Of a stretch of DNA of 64,000 bases, positions 32,137-41,051 are shown piece after piece (within the stretch, counting starts at the first letter, position 1; each line of letters opens with the position of its first letter). Source of the stretch: Pseudomonas marginalis (lineage in GTDB: Bacteria; Pseudomonadota; Gammaproteobacteria; Pseudomonadales; Pseudomonadaceae); assembly GCF_001645105.1 (NCBI RefSeq), contig NZ_LKEG01000053.1, forward strand, positions 130,253 through 194,252. The letters are read 5' to 3'. The position numbers were made by a program, and so were the translations under genes. The notes below the pieces were generated by a model. The model worked only from the letters and a program-made list of their open reading frames with translations. It had not been told where the DNA came from and ran no database searches.

Positions 32137-35100
32137 TGGCCAGCCTCTTTAGGAGTTTGCTTGGTTTCTTTCGGTTTACGGTCGCCGATGGCGGACACGG
32201 TTGCGAAGAACAACGGTACCCAGAAGATCGCCAACACAGTAGCCGTGATCATACCGCCAATTACGCCAGTACCGATTGCGTGCTGGCTGCCTGAACCGGC
32301 ACCCGAGGAGATCGCCAGCGGCAGTACGCCGAGGACGAACGCCATGGAGGTCATGATGATCGGGCGCAGACGCATGCGGGATGCTTCGATGGCCGCCTCG
32401 ACGATGCCTTTGCCTTGTTCGTGGAGTTCTTTGGCGAACTCCACGATCAGGATGGCGTTTTTCGCCGCCAGACCCACCGTCACCAACAAGCCCACTTGGA
32501 AGAACACGTCGTTGGACAACCCGCGCATGCTGGTCGCCATCAACGCACCGACAACCCCTAGCGGCACTACCAAAATCACCGCAATCGGGATCGACCAGCT
32601 TTCGTACAGTGCTGCGAGGCACAGGAACACCACCAGCAGCGACAAGGCGTACAACGCAGGTGCCTGGGAGCCGGACAAACGTTCTTCGTACGACAGGCCG
32701 GTCCACGCATAACCAATACCCGCAGGCAGTTGCTTGGCGATACGCTCGACTTCGGCCATGGCGTCACCGGTACTGTAGCCCGGTGCCGGGGTGCCGAGGA
32801 TTTCCATCGCCGCTACCCCGTTGTAGCGTGAGAGTTTCGGCGAACCGAAGATCCACTTGCCCGAGGCGATGGCCGACAGCGGCACCATCTTCCCGGAGTC
32901 GCTGCGCACGTACCATTTGTTCAGGTCTTCAGGCGACATGCGGCTGGCGGCTTCACCTTGCACGTACACCTTCTTCACCCGACCACGGTCGATGAAGTCG
33001 TTGACGTAGCTGCCACCCAAGGCAATCGCCAGGGTCTGGTTGATGTTCGACAGCGTGATGCCTTGGGCGCTGGCCTTCTCGTCGTCAACAGTGAGCTCGT
33101 ATTGCGGCTCATCGTTTACGCCGTTGGGGCGCACACCGGCCAGGATCTTGCTCTGGGCCGCCATGCCCAGGAACTGGTTACGCGCCGCCATCAATTTTTC
33201 ATGGCCGACGCCGCCCTGGTCTTGCAGGAACACGTCGAAACCGGTGGCGTTGCCCAGTTCCAGTACAGACGGCGGAACGATGGCAAATACCATGGCGTCC
33301 TGGAATGTCTGCATGAAGTAGCCCTGGGCGCGCTTGGCGATTTCAAACACCGAGTTGGACGCATCGCGTTCATCCCACGGCTTGAGCATCACGAAGGCCA
33401 GGCCCGAACTTTGGCCACGACCGGCGAAGTTGAAGCCGTTTACGGTAAACACCGATTTAACGCCTTTGCCTTCGCCCGGCTCGCCTTCCTTGTCATTGAG
33501 CAGGTAGGCGCGCATGTCGTCGATGACTTTTTGCGTACGCTCAGCCGAGGAGCCGACCGGTGTCTGTACCTGGGCAAAGATCACGCCCTGGTCTTCGTCC
33601 GGCAGGAACGCGGCAGGAATGCGCATGAACAGCCAGATCATGCCGACGATGATCAGCGCGTACACCAGGAACGCCGGGATCTTGTGCTTGATCATGTTGC
33701 CCACACCGCGCTCGTAGCTCAGTACGCCACGGTCGAAGGTGCGGTTGAACCAGCCGAAGAACCCACGCTTGGGCTGGCCGTGTTTTTCCGGGTCAATCGG
33801 CTTGAGCATGGTGGCGCACAGGGCCGGGGTGAAGATCAGTGCAACCAGTACCGACAACGCCATGGCCGAAACGATGGTGATGGAGAACTGCTTGTAGATC
33901 ACACCCGTGGAGCCGCCGAAGAACGCCATGGGCAGCAGTACCGCCGACAGCACCAGGGCAATACCTACCAGGGCGCCCTGGATCTGGCCCATGGACTTGA
34001 CCGTCGCCTCCTTGGGCGACAGGTGTTCCTCGGCCATGACCCGCTCGACGTTTTCCACCACGACGATGGCATCGTCCACCAGCAAGCCGATGGCCAGGAT
34101 CATGCCGAACATGGTCAAGGTGTTGATGGTGAAACCGAACGCCGCCAGGATCCCGAAGGTACCCAGCAATACCACCGGTACGGTCATGGTGGTGATGATG
34201 GTGGCGCGGAAGTTCTGCAGGAACAGGAACATCACCAGGAACACCAGTACGATCGCTTCGACCAGGGTGTCCACTACGCCGGAGATCGATTCCGTCACTA
34301 CCGGTGTGGTGTCATACGGCACTACCGCCTTCATGCCTGGCGGGAAGAACGGTTCGAGCGACGCAACGGTTGCACGAATGGCCTTGCCGGTGTCCAGGGC
34401 GTTGGCGCCTGAGGCCAGCTTGATCGCCATACCGGACGCCGGCTTGCCGTTGAACTGCGCACTGATGCTGTAGTTCTGGCCGCCCAGTTCGATACGGGCG
34501 ACGTCATGCAGGCGAACCTGGGAACCGTCGGCATTGACCTTCATCAGGATGTTGCCGAATTGCTCGGCCGTCTGCAGACGGGTCTTGCCGATGATGGTTG
34601 CGTTCAGCTGGTTGCCGGGCAGGGCAGGCAGGCCGCCCAATTGACCGGTGGCGACCTGGACGTTCTGCGCGGAGATGGCGGTGCTGACGTCGACCGGGGT
34701 CAGCTGGAAGTTGTTCAGCTTGGCCGGATCCAGCCAGATACGCATGGCGTACTGCGAGCCGAAGACCTGGAAGTCACCCACACCCGCGGTCCGCGAGATC
34801 GGGTCCTGGATGTTGGACACGATGTAGTTGGACAGGTCGTCCTTGGTCATGCTGCCGTCTTCCGACACCAGACCAATCACCATCAGGAAGTTCTTCACCG
34901 ACTTGGTGACGCGGATACCCTGCTGCTGCACCTCTTGCGGCAACAGCGGCGTCGCCAGGTTCAGCTTGTTCTGCACCTGAACCTGGGCGATGTCCGGGTT
35001 GGTACCCTGGTTGAACGTCGCGGTGATGGTCATGCTGCCGTCGGAGTTACTGTCCGAGGCGACATAACGCAGGTTGTCGATACCGTTGAGTTGTTGCTCG

Positions 35101-35294
35101 ATCACCTGCACCACGGTGTCCTGCACGGTTTGTGCGGACGCGCCTGGGTAGGTCACCTGGATATCGATGGCGGTTGGCGCGATGGCCGGGTACTGGTTGA
35201 TGGGCAACTTCAGGATCGACAGTGCCCCGACCAGCATGATCACCAGGGCAATTACCCAGGCGAAAATGGGACGGTCGATAAAAAATTTCGACAT
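32133..35294 (-). CDS. emhB: RND multidrug efflux permease, EmhB/TtgB/MexB type
   Basis: This is a 1053-residue inner-membrane proton-driven pump of the HAE1 family, with MexB-like length. It starts MSKFFIDRPIFAWVIALVIM. The proton-relay region reads GLLVDDAIVVVENVERVM (two adjacent Asp in TM4). The gate and docking region has VQTPVGSSAERTQ and LGNATGFDVFLQDQGG. It exports hydrophobic antibiotics, dyes and aromatic hydrocarbons in P. fluorescens and P. putida relatives. It is encoded 3 bp after emhA and overlaps emhC. Confidence 0.96.
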   Translation of the reverse strand: MSKFFIDRPIFAWVIALVIMLVGALSILKLPINQYPAIAPTAIDIQVTYPGASAQTVQDTVVQVIEQQLNGIDNLRYVASDSNSDGSMTITATFNQGTNPDIAQVQVQNKLNLATPLLPQEVQQQGIRVTKSVKNFLMVIGLVSEDGSMTKDDLSNYIVSNIQDPISRTAGVGDFQVFGSQYAMRIWLDPAKLNNFQLTPVDVSTAISAQNVQVATGQLGGLPALPGNQLNATIIGKTRLQTAEQFGNILMKVNADGSQVRLHDVARIELGGQNYSISAQFNGKPASGMAIKLASGANALDTGKAIRATVASLEPFFPPGMKAVVPYDTTPVVTESISGVVDTLVEAIVLVFLVMFLFLQNFRATIITTMTVPVVLLGTFGILAAFGFTINTLTMFGMILAIGLLVDDAIVVVENVERVMAEEHLSPKEATVKSMGQIQGALVGIALVLSAVLLPMAFFGGSTGVIYKQFSITIVSAMALSVLVALIFTPALCATMLKPIDPEKHGQPKRGFFGWFNRTFDRGVLSYERGVGNMIKHKIPAFLVYALIIVGMIWLFMRIPAAFLPDEDQGVIFAQVQTPVGSSAERTQKVIDDMRAYLLNDKEGEPGEGKGVKSVFTVNGFNFAGRGQSSGLAFVMLKPWDERDASNSVFEIAKRAQGYFMQTFQDAMVFAIVPPSVLELGNATGFDVFLQDQGGVGHEKLMAARNQFLGMAAQSKILAGVRPNGVNDEPQYELTVDDEKASAQGITLSNINQTLAIALGGSYVNDFIDRGRVKKVYVQGEAASRMSPEDLNKWYVRSDSGKMVPLSAIASGKWIFGSPKLSRYNGVAAMEILGTPAPGYSTGDAMAEVERIAKQLPAGIGYAWTGLSYEERLSGSQAPALYALSLLVVFLCLAALYESWSIPIAVILVVPLGVVGALMATSMRGLSNDVFFQVGLLVTVGLAAKNAILIVEFAKELHEQGKGIVEAAIEASRMRLRPIIMTSMAFVLGVLPLAISSGAGSGSQHAIGTGVIGGMITATVLAIFWVPLFFATVSAIGDRKPKETKQTPKEAGQ

Positions 35295-35297
35295 GGA

Positions 35298-36443
35298 TTA
35301 CTCCCCTTTGCCAGCAGCGGCAGCGGGAGCAGCAGTACCGGCAGGCTTGGCGTTGTCAGCCTCCTTGACCTTGACCTCGGCGCCCGGCTTGACGTACTGC
35401 AAGCCTTCGGTGATCACACGGTCACCGGCGTTCAAGCCTTTTTCCACCAGCCAGTAGGCGCCGGCGGTACGGTTGGCCACCAGTTCACGCTGCTCGACCT
35501 TGTTGTCGGCATTGACGATCAGCGCCGTCGGGGTGCCCTTGAGGTCGCGGGTCACGCCCTGCTGTGGCGCCAGGATGGCCTTGCTGTTCACGCCGGCTTG
35601 CAACTGGGCGTGCACGAACATGCCCGGCAGCAGGGTGTGGTCAGGGTTGGGGAACACTGCGCGCAGGGTCACGGAACCGGTGGTCTGGTCGACCGACACT
35701 TCGGAGAACTCCAGCTTGCCGTCCTGGCCGTAGTCGCTGCCGTCTTCCAGGGTCAGCTTGACCTTGGCGGCATTGGCGCCGGCTTTTTCCAGTTGGCCGC
35801 TTTCCAGGTCGCGGCGCAGCTTCAGCATTTCAGCGGAAGACTGCGTGACGTCGACGTAGATCGGGTCCAGTTGTTGGATGACGGCCATGGAGTCGGCCTG
35901 GCCGTTGCTGACCAGCGCGCCCTCGGTCACCGAAGAACGGCCGATACGCCCGGAGATCGGCGCGAACACTTTGGTGTAGCGCACGTTGATCTGGGCGGTT
36001 TGAACGTTTGCTTCTGCGGTCATGCGGTTGGCGACGGCGGTGTCGTATTCCTGACGGCTGACGGCTTGCTCATCGACCAACTGCTTGTAGCGGTCGGAGA
36101 TGGACTTGGTCTGGGTCAGGCTGGCCTGTGCGCTTTTCAGGGTGGCTTCATACACCGACGGGTCGATCTGGTAGAGCTGTTGCCCTTCCTTCACGTCCGC
36201 GCCTTCCTTGAATAGACGCTTGAGAATGATGCCGTTGACCTGCGGGCGAACTTCCGCGATGCGATAGGCCGTGGTGCGGCCTGGCAACTCGGACGTCAGG
36301 GTAAAGGCTTGCGGTTGAATAGTGACCACGCCGACCTGAGGGGTTTGAGCGGGCGGAGCCGCTTCTTCCTTTTTACATCCGCTGAGCAGCGATGCCAGGG
36401 CGACGGCAGTGACCAGAGCGGTAACAGCTGGCTTAAGTTGCAT
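35298..36443 (-). CDS. emhA: RND efflux periplasmic adaptor, EmhA/TtgA/MexA type
   Basis: This 381-residue membrane fusion lipoprotein has the signal ending LLSGC (Cys23). The order is the usual one: beta-barrel, lipoyl half (GRTTAYRIAEVRPQVNGIIL), a helical hairpin around residues 95-160 and the second lipoyl half (VRYTKVFAPISGRIG). The tail is Ala/Pro-rich with a Lys/Glu end. The ATG at 36441-36443 is chosen for the signal peptide. It heads the operon and is divergent from emhR. Confidence 0.95.
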   Translation of the reverse strand: MQLKPAVTALVTAVALASLLSGCKKEEAAPPAQTPQVGVVTIQPQAFTLTSELPGRTTAYRIAEVRPQVNGIILKRLFKEGADVKEGQQLYQIDPSVYEATLKSAQASLTQTKSISDRYKQLVDEQAVSRQEYDTAVANRMTAEANVQTAQINVRYTKVFAPISGRIGRSSVTEGALVSNGQADSMAVIQQLDPIYVDVTQSSAEMLKLRRDLESGQLEKAGANAAKVKLTLEDGSDYGQDGKLEFSEVSVDQTTGSVTLRAVFPNPDHTLLPGMFVHAQLQAGVNSKAILAPQQGVTRDLKGTPTALIVNADNKVEQRELVANRTAGAYWLVEKGLNAGDRVITEGLQYVKPGAEVKVKEADNAKPAGTAAPAAAAGKGE

Positions 36444-36531
36444 GAAGATCCTCGGGTCAGGCGCGCAGGGTGCGCACAAGAAGTGTGGAAGGGTAAAAAA
36501 CAAGCTGTGAGTGGATAAGTAGCTTGCTACG

Positions 36532-36563
36532 CAATATACTTACGTTCATGGTTGTTTGTAAAC
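36532..36563. promoter_or_regulatory. EmhR/TtgR-type operator in the emhR-emhA intergenic region
   Basis: On the - strand it reads GTTTACAAACAACCATGAAC followed by GTAAGTATATTG. This closely resembles the TtgR operator I recall from P. putida (TTTACAAACAACCATGAATG then TAAGTATATT). It lies about 90 bp before the emhA start and 170 bp before emhR, so one repressor can control both directions. Confidence 0.85.
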
Positions 36564-36729
36564 TCTTGACAGGCTTCGCGGAGTGTTGACAAAGCAACGC
36601 CCGAAGCCTCGATTCCATTACGTTCGGCACCCATGACGGTGTCGTCCCACAAATATTCGGATGATCGTTTACGTCTATTAACGTTGCGTTAACGATAGCC
36701 CCCAGTGTCCTGATTGAGGTTTTACTGCC

Positions 36730-37362
36730 ATGGTTCGTCGCACCAAAGAGGAAGCTCAGGAAACGCGCAGCCAAATTCTCGACGCCGCCGAGCAAGCCTT
36801 CTATGAACGCGGCGTTGCGCGCACCACGCTGGCGGACATTGCCGCGCTGGCCGGTGTGACGCGGGGCGCCATCTATTGGCATTTCAGCAATAAATCCGAT
36901 CTGTTGCAGGCGTTGCTCGATACCTTGCATGAGCCGCTGGACGAACTGGCCCGCGCCAGTGAAAGCGAGGATGAACTCGACCCGCTGGGCTGCATGCGCA
37001 AGCTGTTGATTCATCTGTTCCATCAAGTGGCCCTGGACCCGAAAACCCGGCGCATCAATGAGATCTTGTTTCATAAGTGCGAATTCACCGATGAAATGTG
37101 CGACATGCGCCGCCAACGCCAGACCCACAGCCTGGAATGCAACCTGCGCATCGGCCTGACATTGCGTAACGCGGTCCATCGCGGGCAACTTCCGGAAAAC
37201 CTCGATACCACCCGTGGCGCGGTGTGCATTCACGCCTACATCAATGGGCTGATCGGCCAATGGCTGCTGGTCCCCGACAGCTTCCAGTTACATCAGGAGG
37301 CGGAACGCTGGGTGGATGCAGGGCTGGACATGCTGCGCTGGAGCCCCAGCCTGCGCAATTGA
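36730..37362 (+). CDS. emhR: TetR-family efflux repressor EmhR/TtgR
   Basis: This 210-residue protein has the same length as TtgR. The HTH (residues about 12-55) contains ARTTLADIAALAGVTRGAIY and WHFSNKSDLLQALLD. The ligand-binding core has INEILFHKCEFTDEMCDMRRQ and the dimer helix VCIHAYINGLIGQWLL. TtgR releases its operator when it binds drugs or plant phenolics, relieving repression of the pump. The divergent position and the operator at 36532 agree. Confidence 0.95.
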   Translation: MVRRTKEEAQETRSQILDAAEQAFYERGVARTTLADIAALAGVTRGAIYWHFSNKSDLLQALLDTLHEPLDELARASESEDELDPLGCMRKLLIHLFHQVALDPKTRRINEILFHKCEFTDEMCDMRRQRQTHSLECNLRIGLTLRNAVHRGQLPENLDTTRGAVCIHAYINGLIGQWLLVPDSFQLHQEAERWVDAGLDMLRWSPSLRN

Positions 37363-37555
37363 GACAAAATGCGTAATTGCATCAGGGTGTGTCAACAGTA
37401 AAGCCCAAGGACCGTCAATCGTCCTTACGCCTGATTAGTGGGGTGACTTTATATACGGGCTGGCGGCGGGTTGATAGGTAGCCGCCTAAGTATTTTGTAG
37501 CGATTTTGTTGCAGGGCTGTGAAGGAGTGTTTCCAAGGGCAACAGAGTGTCAAAC

Positions 37556-37592
37556 ATGTGGGAGGGGGCAAGCCCCCTCCCACATTTTTTTT
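37556..37592. repeat. Single perfect REP palindrome with T-tract
   Basis: ATGTGGGAGGGGGC/GCCCCCTCCCACAT is a 14-bp stem with an AA loop, followed by T8 on the + strand. It lies between convergent emhR and the alkene reductase gene and would work as a terminator for emhR. A small AAGGAC/GTCCTT hairpin at 37407-37426 lies closer to emhR. Confidence 0.88.
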
Positions 37593-37605
37593 GCGTCTAA
37601 GGCGA

Positions 37606-38661
37606 TTACAGCGCCAGGGTCGGGTAGTCGATGTAGCCGACCGGGCCTTTGCTGTAGAAGCTGTCCGGACGTGCTTCGTTGAGCGGCGCATCGGCCTTCA
37701 GGCGAGCTGGCAAATCCGGGTTGGCAATGAACGGCACGCCCCAGGCCACGGCATCGGCTTTACCTTCGGCCAACCAAGCGTTGGCGCTGTCCTTGGTGAA
37801 ACGTTCGTTGGCGATGTACGCGCCGCCGAAGGCTTTTTTCAGTTGTGGGCCGAGGCTGTCGGCGCCTTCTTTTTCACGGGAGCAGATGAAGGCGATGCCA
37901 CGTTTGCCCAGTTCACTGGCGACGTAGGTGAAGGTTTCCGCCAGGTTGTCGTCGCCCATGTCGTGGGAGTCGGCGCGGGGTGCCAGGTGCACACCAACGC
38001 GGCCGGCGCCCCAGACTTCGATGGCCGCATCGGTCACTTCCAGCAGCAGGCGTGCACGGTTTTCCAGGGAGCCGCCGTACTGGTCAGTGCGCTTATTGGT
38101 GCTGCTCTGCAGGAACTGGTCGAGCAGGTAACCGTTGGCGCCGTGGATTTCCACGCCGTCGAAGCCGGCGGCCTTGGCGTTCTCGGCTCCGGTGCGGTAG
38201 GCGTCGACGATGTCGGCGATTTCAGCGGTCTCCAGGGCGCGTGGGGTCGGGTAGTCGGCCAGAGGGCGCACTAGGCTGACGTGGCCTTTAGGCTGGATCG
38301 CGCTGGGGGCAACCGGCGTTTCGCCGTTCAGGTAGGAGTCATGGGAAATACGGCCCACATGCCACAGTTGCAGGAAGATCTTGCCGCCCGCGCCATGCAC
38401 CGACTTGGTCACGTTGGCCCAGCCGCGCACTTGGTCGTTGGACCAGATGCCCGGGGTGTCCGGATAGCCCACGCCCAGCGGCGTCACCGAGGTGGCTTCG
38501 CTGAGGATCAGCCCGGCGGAAGCGCGCTGCACGTAGTACTCGGCCATCAGCGCGTTGGGCACGCGACCGGCGTCGGCACGGCAGCGGGTCAGCGGCGCCA
38601 TGATGATGCGGTTCGACAGTTCCAGGTCGCCCAGTTTGATCGGATCGAAAATAGTCGTCAT
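37606..38661 (-). CDS. Old Yellow Enzyme family alkene/xenobiotic reductase
   Basis: This is a 351-residue FMN-dependent TIM-barrel ene-reductase. The N-terminal PIKLGDLELSNRIIMAPLTR is seen. The active-site pair lies in EIHGANGYLLDQFLQ (H173, N176), and TNKRTDQYGGSLENRARLLL follows. Members such as XenB and NemA reduce electrophilic alkenes, nitroesters and nitroaromatics with NAD(P)H. It is the last gene of a 3-gene operon behind an ArsR regulator and an MFS exporter, which suggests a response to electrophiles. Confidence 0.93.
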   Translation of the reverse strand: MTTIFDPIKLGDLELSNRIIMAPLTRCRADAGRVPNALMAEYYVQRASAGLILSEATSVTPLGVGYPDTPGIWSNDQVRGWANVTKSVHGAGGKIFLQLWHVGRISHDSYLNGETPVAPSAIQPKGHVSLVRPLADYPTPRALETAEIADIVDAYRTGAENAKAAGFDGVEIHGANGYLLDQFLQSSTNKRTDQYGGSLENRARLLLEVTDAAIEVWGAGRVGVHLAPRADSHDMGDDNLAETFTYVASELGKRGIAFICSREKEGADSLGPQLKKAFGGAYIANERFTKDSANAWLAEGKADAVAWGVPFIANPDLPARLKADAPLNEARPDSFYSKGPVGYIDYPTLAL

Positions 38662-38691
38662 GGGATAACACCCTTCTCTTTAAGTGGTTGA

Positions 38692-39858
38692 TCAGTGGGT
38701 CGCAGGGGCCAGGTCGGCATCGCCGCTCTGACGGAAAGTAATCAGGGTCACCAGCAGCGCGAGAATCGCCAGGGCCGCTGCGGCCAACGGCACGCTGGTC
38801 AGGCCGAAACCGTGGGCGATCACACTGCCGCCGACCCAGGCGCCGAGGGCATTGCCGATGTTGAAGGCGCCGATGTTAAGGGTGGACACCAGGTTCGGTG
38901 CGGCTTTGCCGAAGGTCACCACGTTGATCTGCAGCGCGGGTACGGCGGCGAACGAGGCGGTTGCCCAGAGGAACAGGGTGATTTCGGTCGGGATCACCGC
39001 GACGCTGGTCCAGGTCAGGGCTGTCGAGACCACCGCCATGCTGACGAACACGCCGATCAGGGTGGCCGCCAGGCGCTTGTCCGCCAGCTTGCCGCCGATG
39101 ATGTTGCCGACGGTGAGGCCCAGGCCGATCAACAGCAGCGTCCAGGTCACGCCTTTGGGCGACACGCCGGTGACGTCGCCCAGCAGCGGCGCGACGTAAG
39201 TGAAGAGGGTGAACATCGACGCGGCAAACAGCGCGGTCATGCTCAGCGACAGCCAGATACCGGCGCCCTTGAGGGCTGCCAGTTCGGCGCGCATGTCGAG
39301 TTTCTCTTCATCACGTTTGGCGGGCAGGAAGCGGATCAGGCCGATCAACGCCACCACACCAATCACCGTCACCGCCCAGAAGGTCGAGCGCCAGCCGGCT
39401 TCCTGGCCGAGTGCGGTGCCCAGCGGTACACCGAGCACGTTGGCCAGGGTTAAACCGGTGAACATCAAGGCCACGGCCGAGGCACGCTTGTTGGCCGGTA
39501 CCAGGTTGGCGGCGACCACCGATCCAATACCAAAGAACGCACCGTGGCATAGCGCGGTGACCACACGGGCAAACATCAGCACGTTGTAGTCACTGGCCAG
39601 GGCGCAGAGCAGGTTGCCGATAATGAAGATGCCCATCAACGCTACCAGGGCAGCCTTGCGTGGCAGCTTGGCGGTGGCCAGTGCCATGAAAGGTGCACCG
39701 ATGGCCACGCCCAGGGCGTAGCCGGTGACCAGCCAGCCGGCGCCGGGAATCGACACGCCGAGGTCCGCCGCCACATCGGGCAGCAGGCCCATGATGACGA
39801 ACTCGGTGGTGCCGATGGCGAAGGCGCTGAGGGCCAATATGAGTAGCGAGAGGGGCAT
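38692..39858 (-). CDS. MFS efflux transporter, DHA1 type (YdhP/AraJ-like)
   Basis: This is a 388-residue, 12-helix permease. Helix 1 has LILALSAFAIGTTEFVIMGLLPDVA, a hallmark of the YdhP/AraJ branch of drug:H+ antiporters. Helix 5 has GLTLANVLGVPLGTALGQEAGWR. It lies between the ArsR gene (13 bp upstream) and the ene-reductase (30 bp downstream). It may export a toxic compound or its reduction product; the substrate is not readable. Confidence 0.9.
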   Translation of the reverse strand: MPLSLLILALSAFAIGTTEFVIMGLLPDVAADLGVSIPGAGWLVTGYALGVAIGAPFMALATAKLPRKAALVALMGIFIIGNLLCALASDYNVLMFARVVTALCHGAFFGIGSVVAANLVPANKRASAVALMFTGLTLANVLGVPLGTALGQEAGWRSTFWAVTVIGVVALIGLIRFLPAKRDEEKLDMRAELAALKGAGIWLSLSMTALFAASMFTLFTYVAPLLGDVTGVSPKGVTWTLLLIGLGLTVGNIIGGKLADKRLAATLIGVFVSMAVVSTALTWTSVAVIPTEITLFLWATASFAAVPALQINVVTFGKAAPNLVSTLNIGAFNIGNALGAWVGGSVIAHGFGLTSVPLAAAALAILALLVTLITFRQSGDADLAPATH

Positions 39859-39871
39859 TATCGTTTCCTTG

Positions 39872-40198
39872 TTACAGCGCTGCGTTGTCGTCAGCGCTGA
39901 GTTCAGTGGTGAGCGCGGCGAGGAACGCCTGGATGGTTTCCTCGTTGCGTTTGAAAAAGTGCCACTGCCCGGCCTTCTGGCTGCTGATCAATCCCGCCCG
40001 TTGCAACGTCGCCAAGTGAGCCGACACCGTTGACTGGGACAAGCCGCAGCGCTGGTCGATCTGCCCGGCGCAGATGCCGTACTCGTGGTTGTGCAGTTGC
40101 TCGGGGAACTGCACTTTCGGGTCTTTGAGCCAGGTGAGGATGTCTCGTCGTACTGGGTGCGCCAGCGCTTTTATTATTTCGTCGAGGTCGATGGACAT
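39872..40198 (-). CDS. ArsR-family transcriptional repressor
   Basis: This 108-residue winged-HTH protein starts MSIDLDEIIKALAHPVRRDI, the usual ArsR opening. The recognition helix is LSQSTVSAHLATLQRAGLI. The classical arsenic CxC motif is absent. There are two cysteines, C43 and C51 (GICAGQIDQRCGLS), next to the recognition helix and 8 residues apart, which could sense electrophiles or oxidants. The ATG at 40196-40198 gives family length; the frame runs 52 residues upstream without family features. A large inverted repeat at 40250-40323 is the likely operator. Confidence 0.9.
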   Translation of the reverse strand: MSIDLDEIIKALAHPVRRDILTWLKDPKVQFPEQLHNHEYGICAGQIDQRCGLSQSTVSAHLATLQRAGLISSQKAGQWHFFKRNEETIQAFLAALTTELSADDNAAL

Positions 40199-40249
40199 GG
40201 CAGGTGCTCGGTGTGGTGCAGCGTTATATCGCGATGAGGCGAACCTTAA

Positions 40250-40323
40250 ATCGTTGTATCCCGATATACCAATATGATTTTGCTCTGAGGACAGGCCAAA
40301 TCGGTATATCGGGTTATAACGAT
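40250..40323. promoter_or_regulatory. Large inverted repeat, probable operator of the ArsR regulator
   Basis: Two 24-bp arms face each other: ATCGTT-TAT-CCCGATATACC-AT at 40250-40273 and its inverse at 40300-40323. About 21 of 24 positions match, with a 26-bp gap. The inner core CCCGATATACC/GGTATATCGGG is exact. A third ATATCG element is at 40226-40232. The repeat covers the region between the ArsR start and acpH. Confidence 0.8.
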
Positions 40324-40352
40324 ACATTGTCGGCAGTGATAGACTGCGCGCC

Positions 40353-40937
40353 ATGAATTATCTCGCACATCTGCACCTGGGCGGCCAACTTCCTGCGCAA
40401 CTGCTGGGCAGTCTCTATGGCGACTTCGTCAAAGGGCGCCTGCAGGGCCAGTTCAGCCCGCAAATCGAAGCGGCGATCCAACTGCACCGCTCGATTGATC
40501 GTTTTACCGACAGCCACCCGCTGGTGGGGGAGGCACTGTCGCGCTTCAGCCTGACTCGCCGGCGCTATGCCGGAATCGTCCTCGATGTGTTTTTCGACCA
40601 CTGCCTGGCGCGGGACTGGGCGCTGTATGCCGACCAGCCGTTGGAGCGCTTCACCTCGCAGGTGTACCGCGTGCTGGCGGCCGAGCCGCAATTGCCGGGG
40701 CGGCTGGCGCAGATTGCGCCGTACATGGCGGCGGATGATTGGTTGGGTTCTTACCGTGAGTTCGCAGTGATGGAGCAGGTGTTGCGGGGGATTTCGCGGC
40801 GGCTGACACAGCCGGAAGAGCTGGGGCATGCGATGCAGGAGTTGCGGGTGTTGTATGAGCCGTTGAGTGAGGACTTCCAGCGGTTCTATCCAGAGCTACA
40901 AAAATTTGCCCAATTCCAACTGGGCTCGCAGAGGTAA
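40353..40937 (+). CDS. acpH: Acyl carrier protein phosphodiesterase
   Basis: This 194-residue protein matches the length of E. coli AcpH (193). It removes the 4'-phosphopantetheine arm from holo-ACP. The family start MNYLAHLHLGGQLPAQLLGSLYGDFVKGR and IQLHRSIDRFTDSHP carry the metal-binding His and Asp residues of this HD-like fold; DVFFDHCLARDW follows. It is divergent from the ArsR operon. The stop abuts a REP pair. Confidence 0.94.
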   Translation: MNYLAHLHLGGQLPAQLLGSLYGDFVKGRLQGQFSPQIEAAIQLHRSIDRFTDSHPLVGEALSRFSLTRRRYAGIVLDVFFDHCLARDWALYADQPLERFTSQVYRVLAAEPQLPGRLAQIAPYMAADDWLGSYREFAVMEQVLRGISRRLTQPEELGHAMQELRVLYEPLSEDFQRFYPELQKFAQFQLGSQR

Positions 40938-41031
40938 ATGTGGGAGGGGGCTTGCTCCCGATAGCAGTACTTCAGTCAGCACATGCCGTGACTGACACAC
41001 CGCTATCGGGAGCAAGCCCCCTCCCACATTT
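40938..41031. repeat. REP pair between acpH and olsA
   Basis: Facing units GTGGGAGGGGGCTTGCTCCC and its inverse continue into GATAGC/GCTATC, with about 40 bp between the units. The core reads GCTTGCTCCC instead of GCTTGCCCCC, a variant shared with 46011-46104. Confidence 0.9.
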
Positions 41032-41051
41032 GCCACAGTGTTTAGCTCATA

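Noticed and set aside
34506..36215. 569-residue open frame on the + strand
   Set aside because: It is antisense to emhA and emhB, which have full family-length products and motifs.
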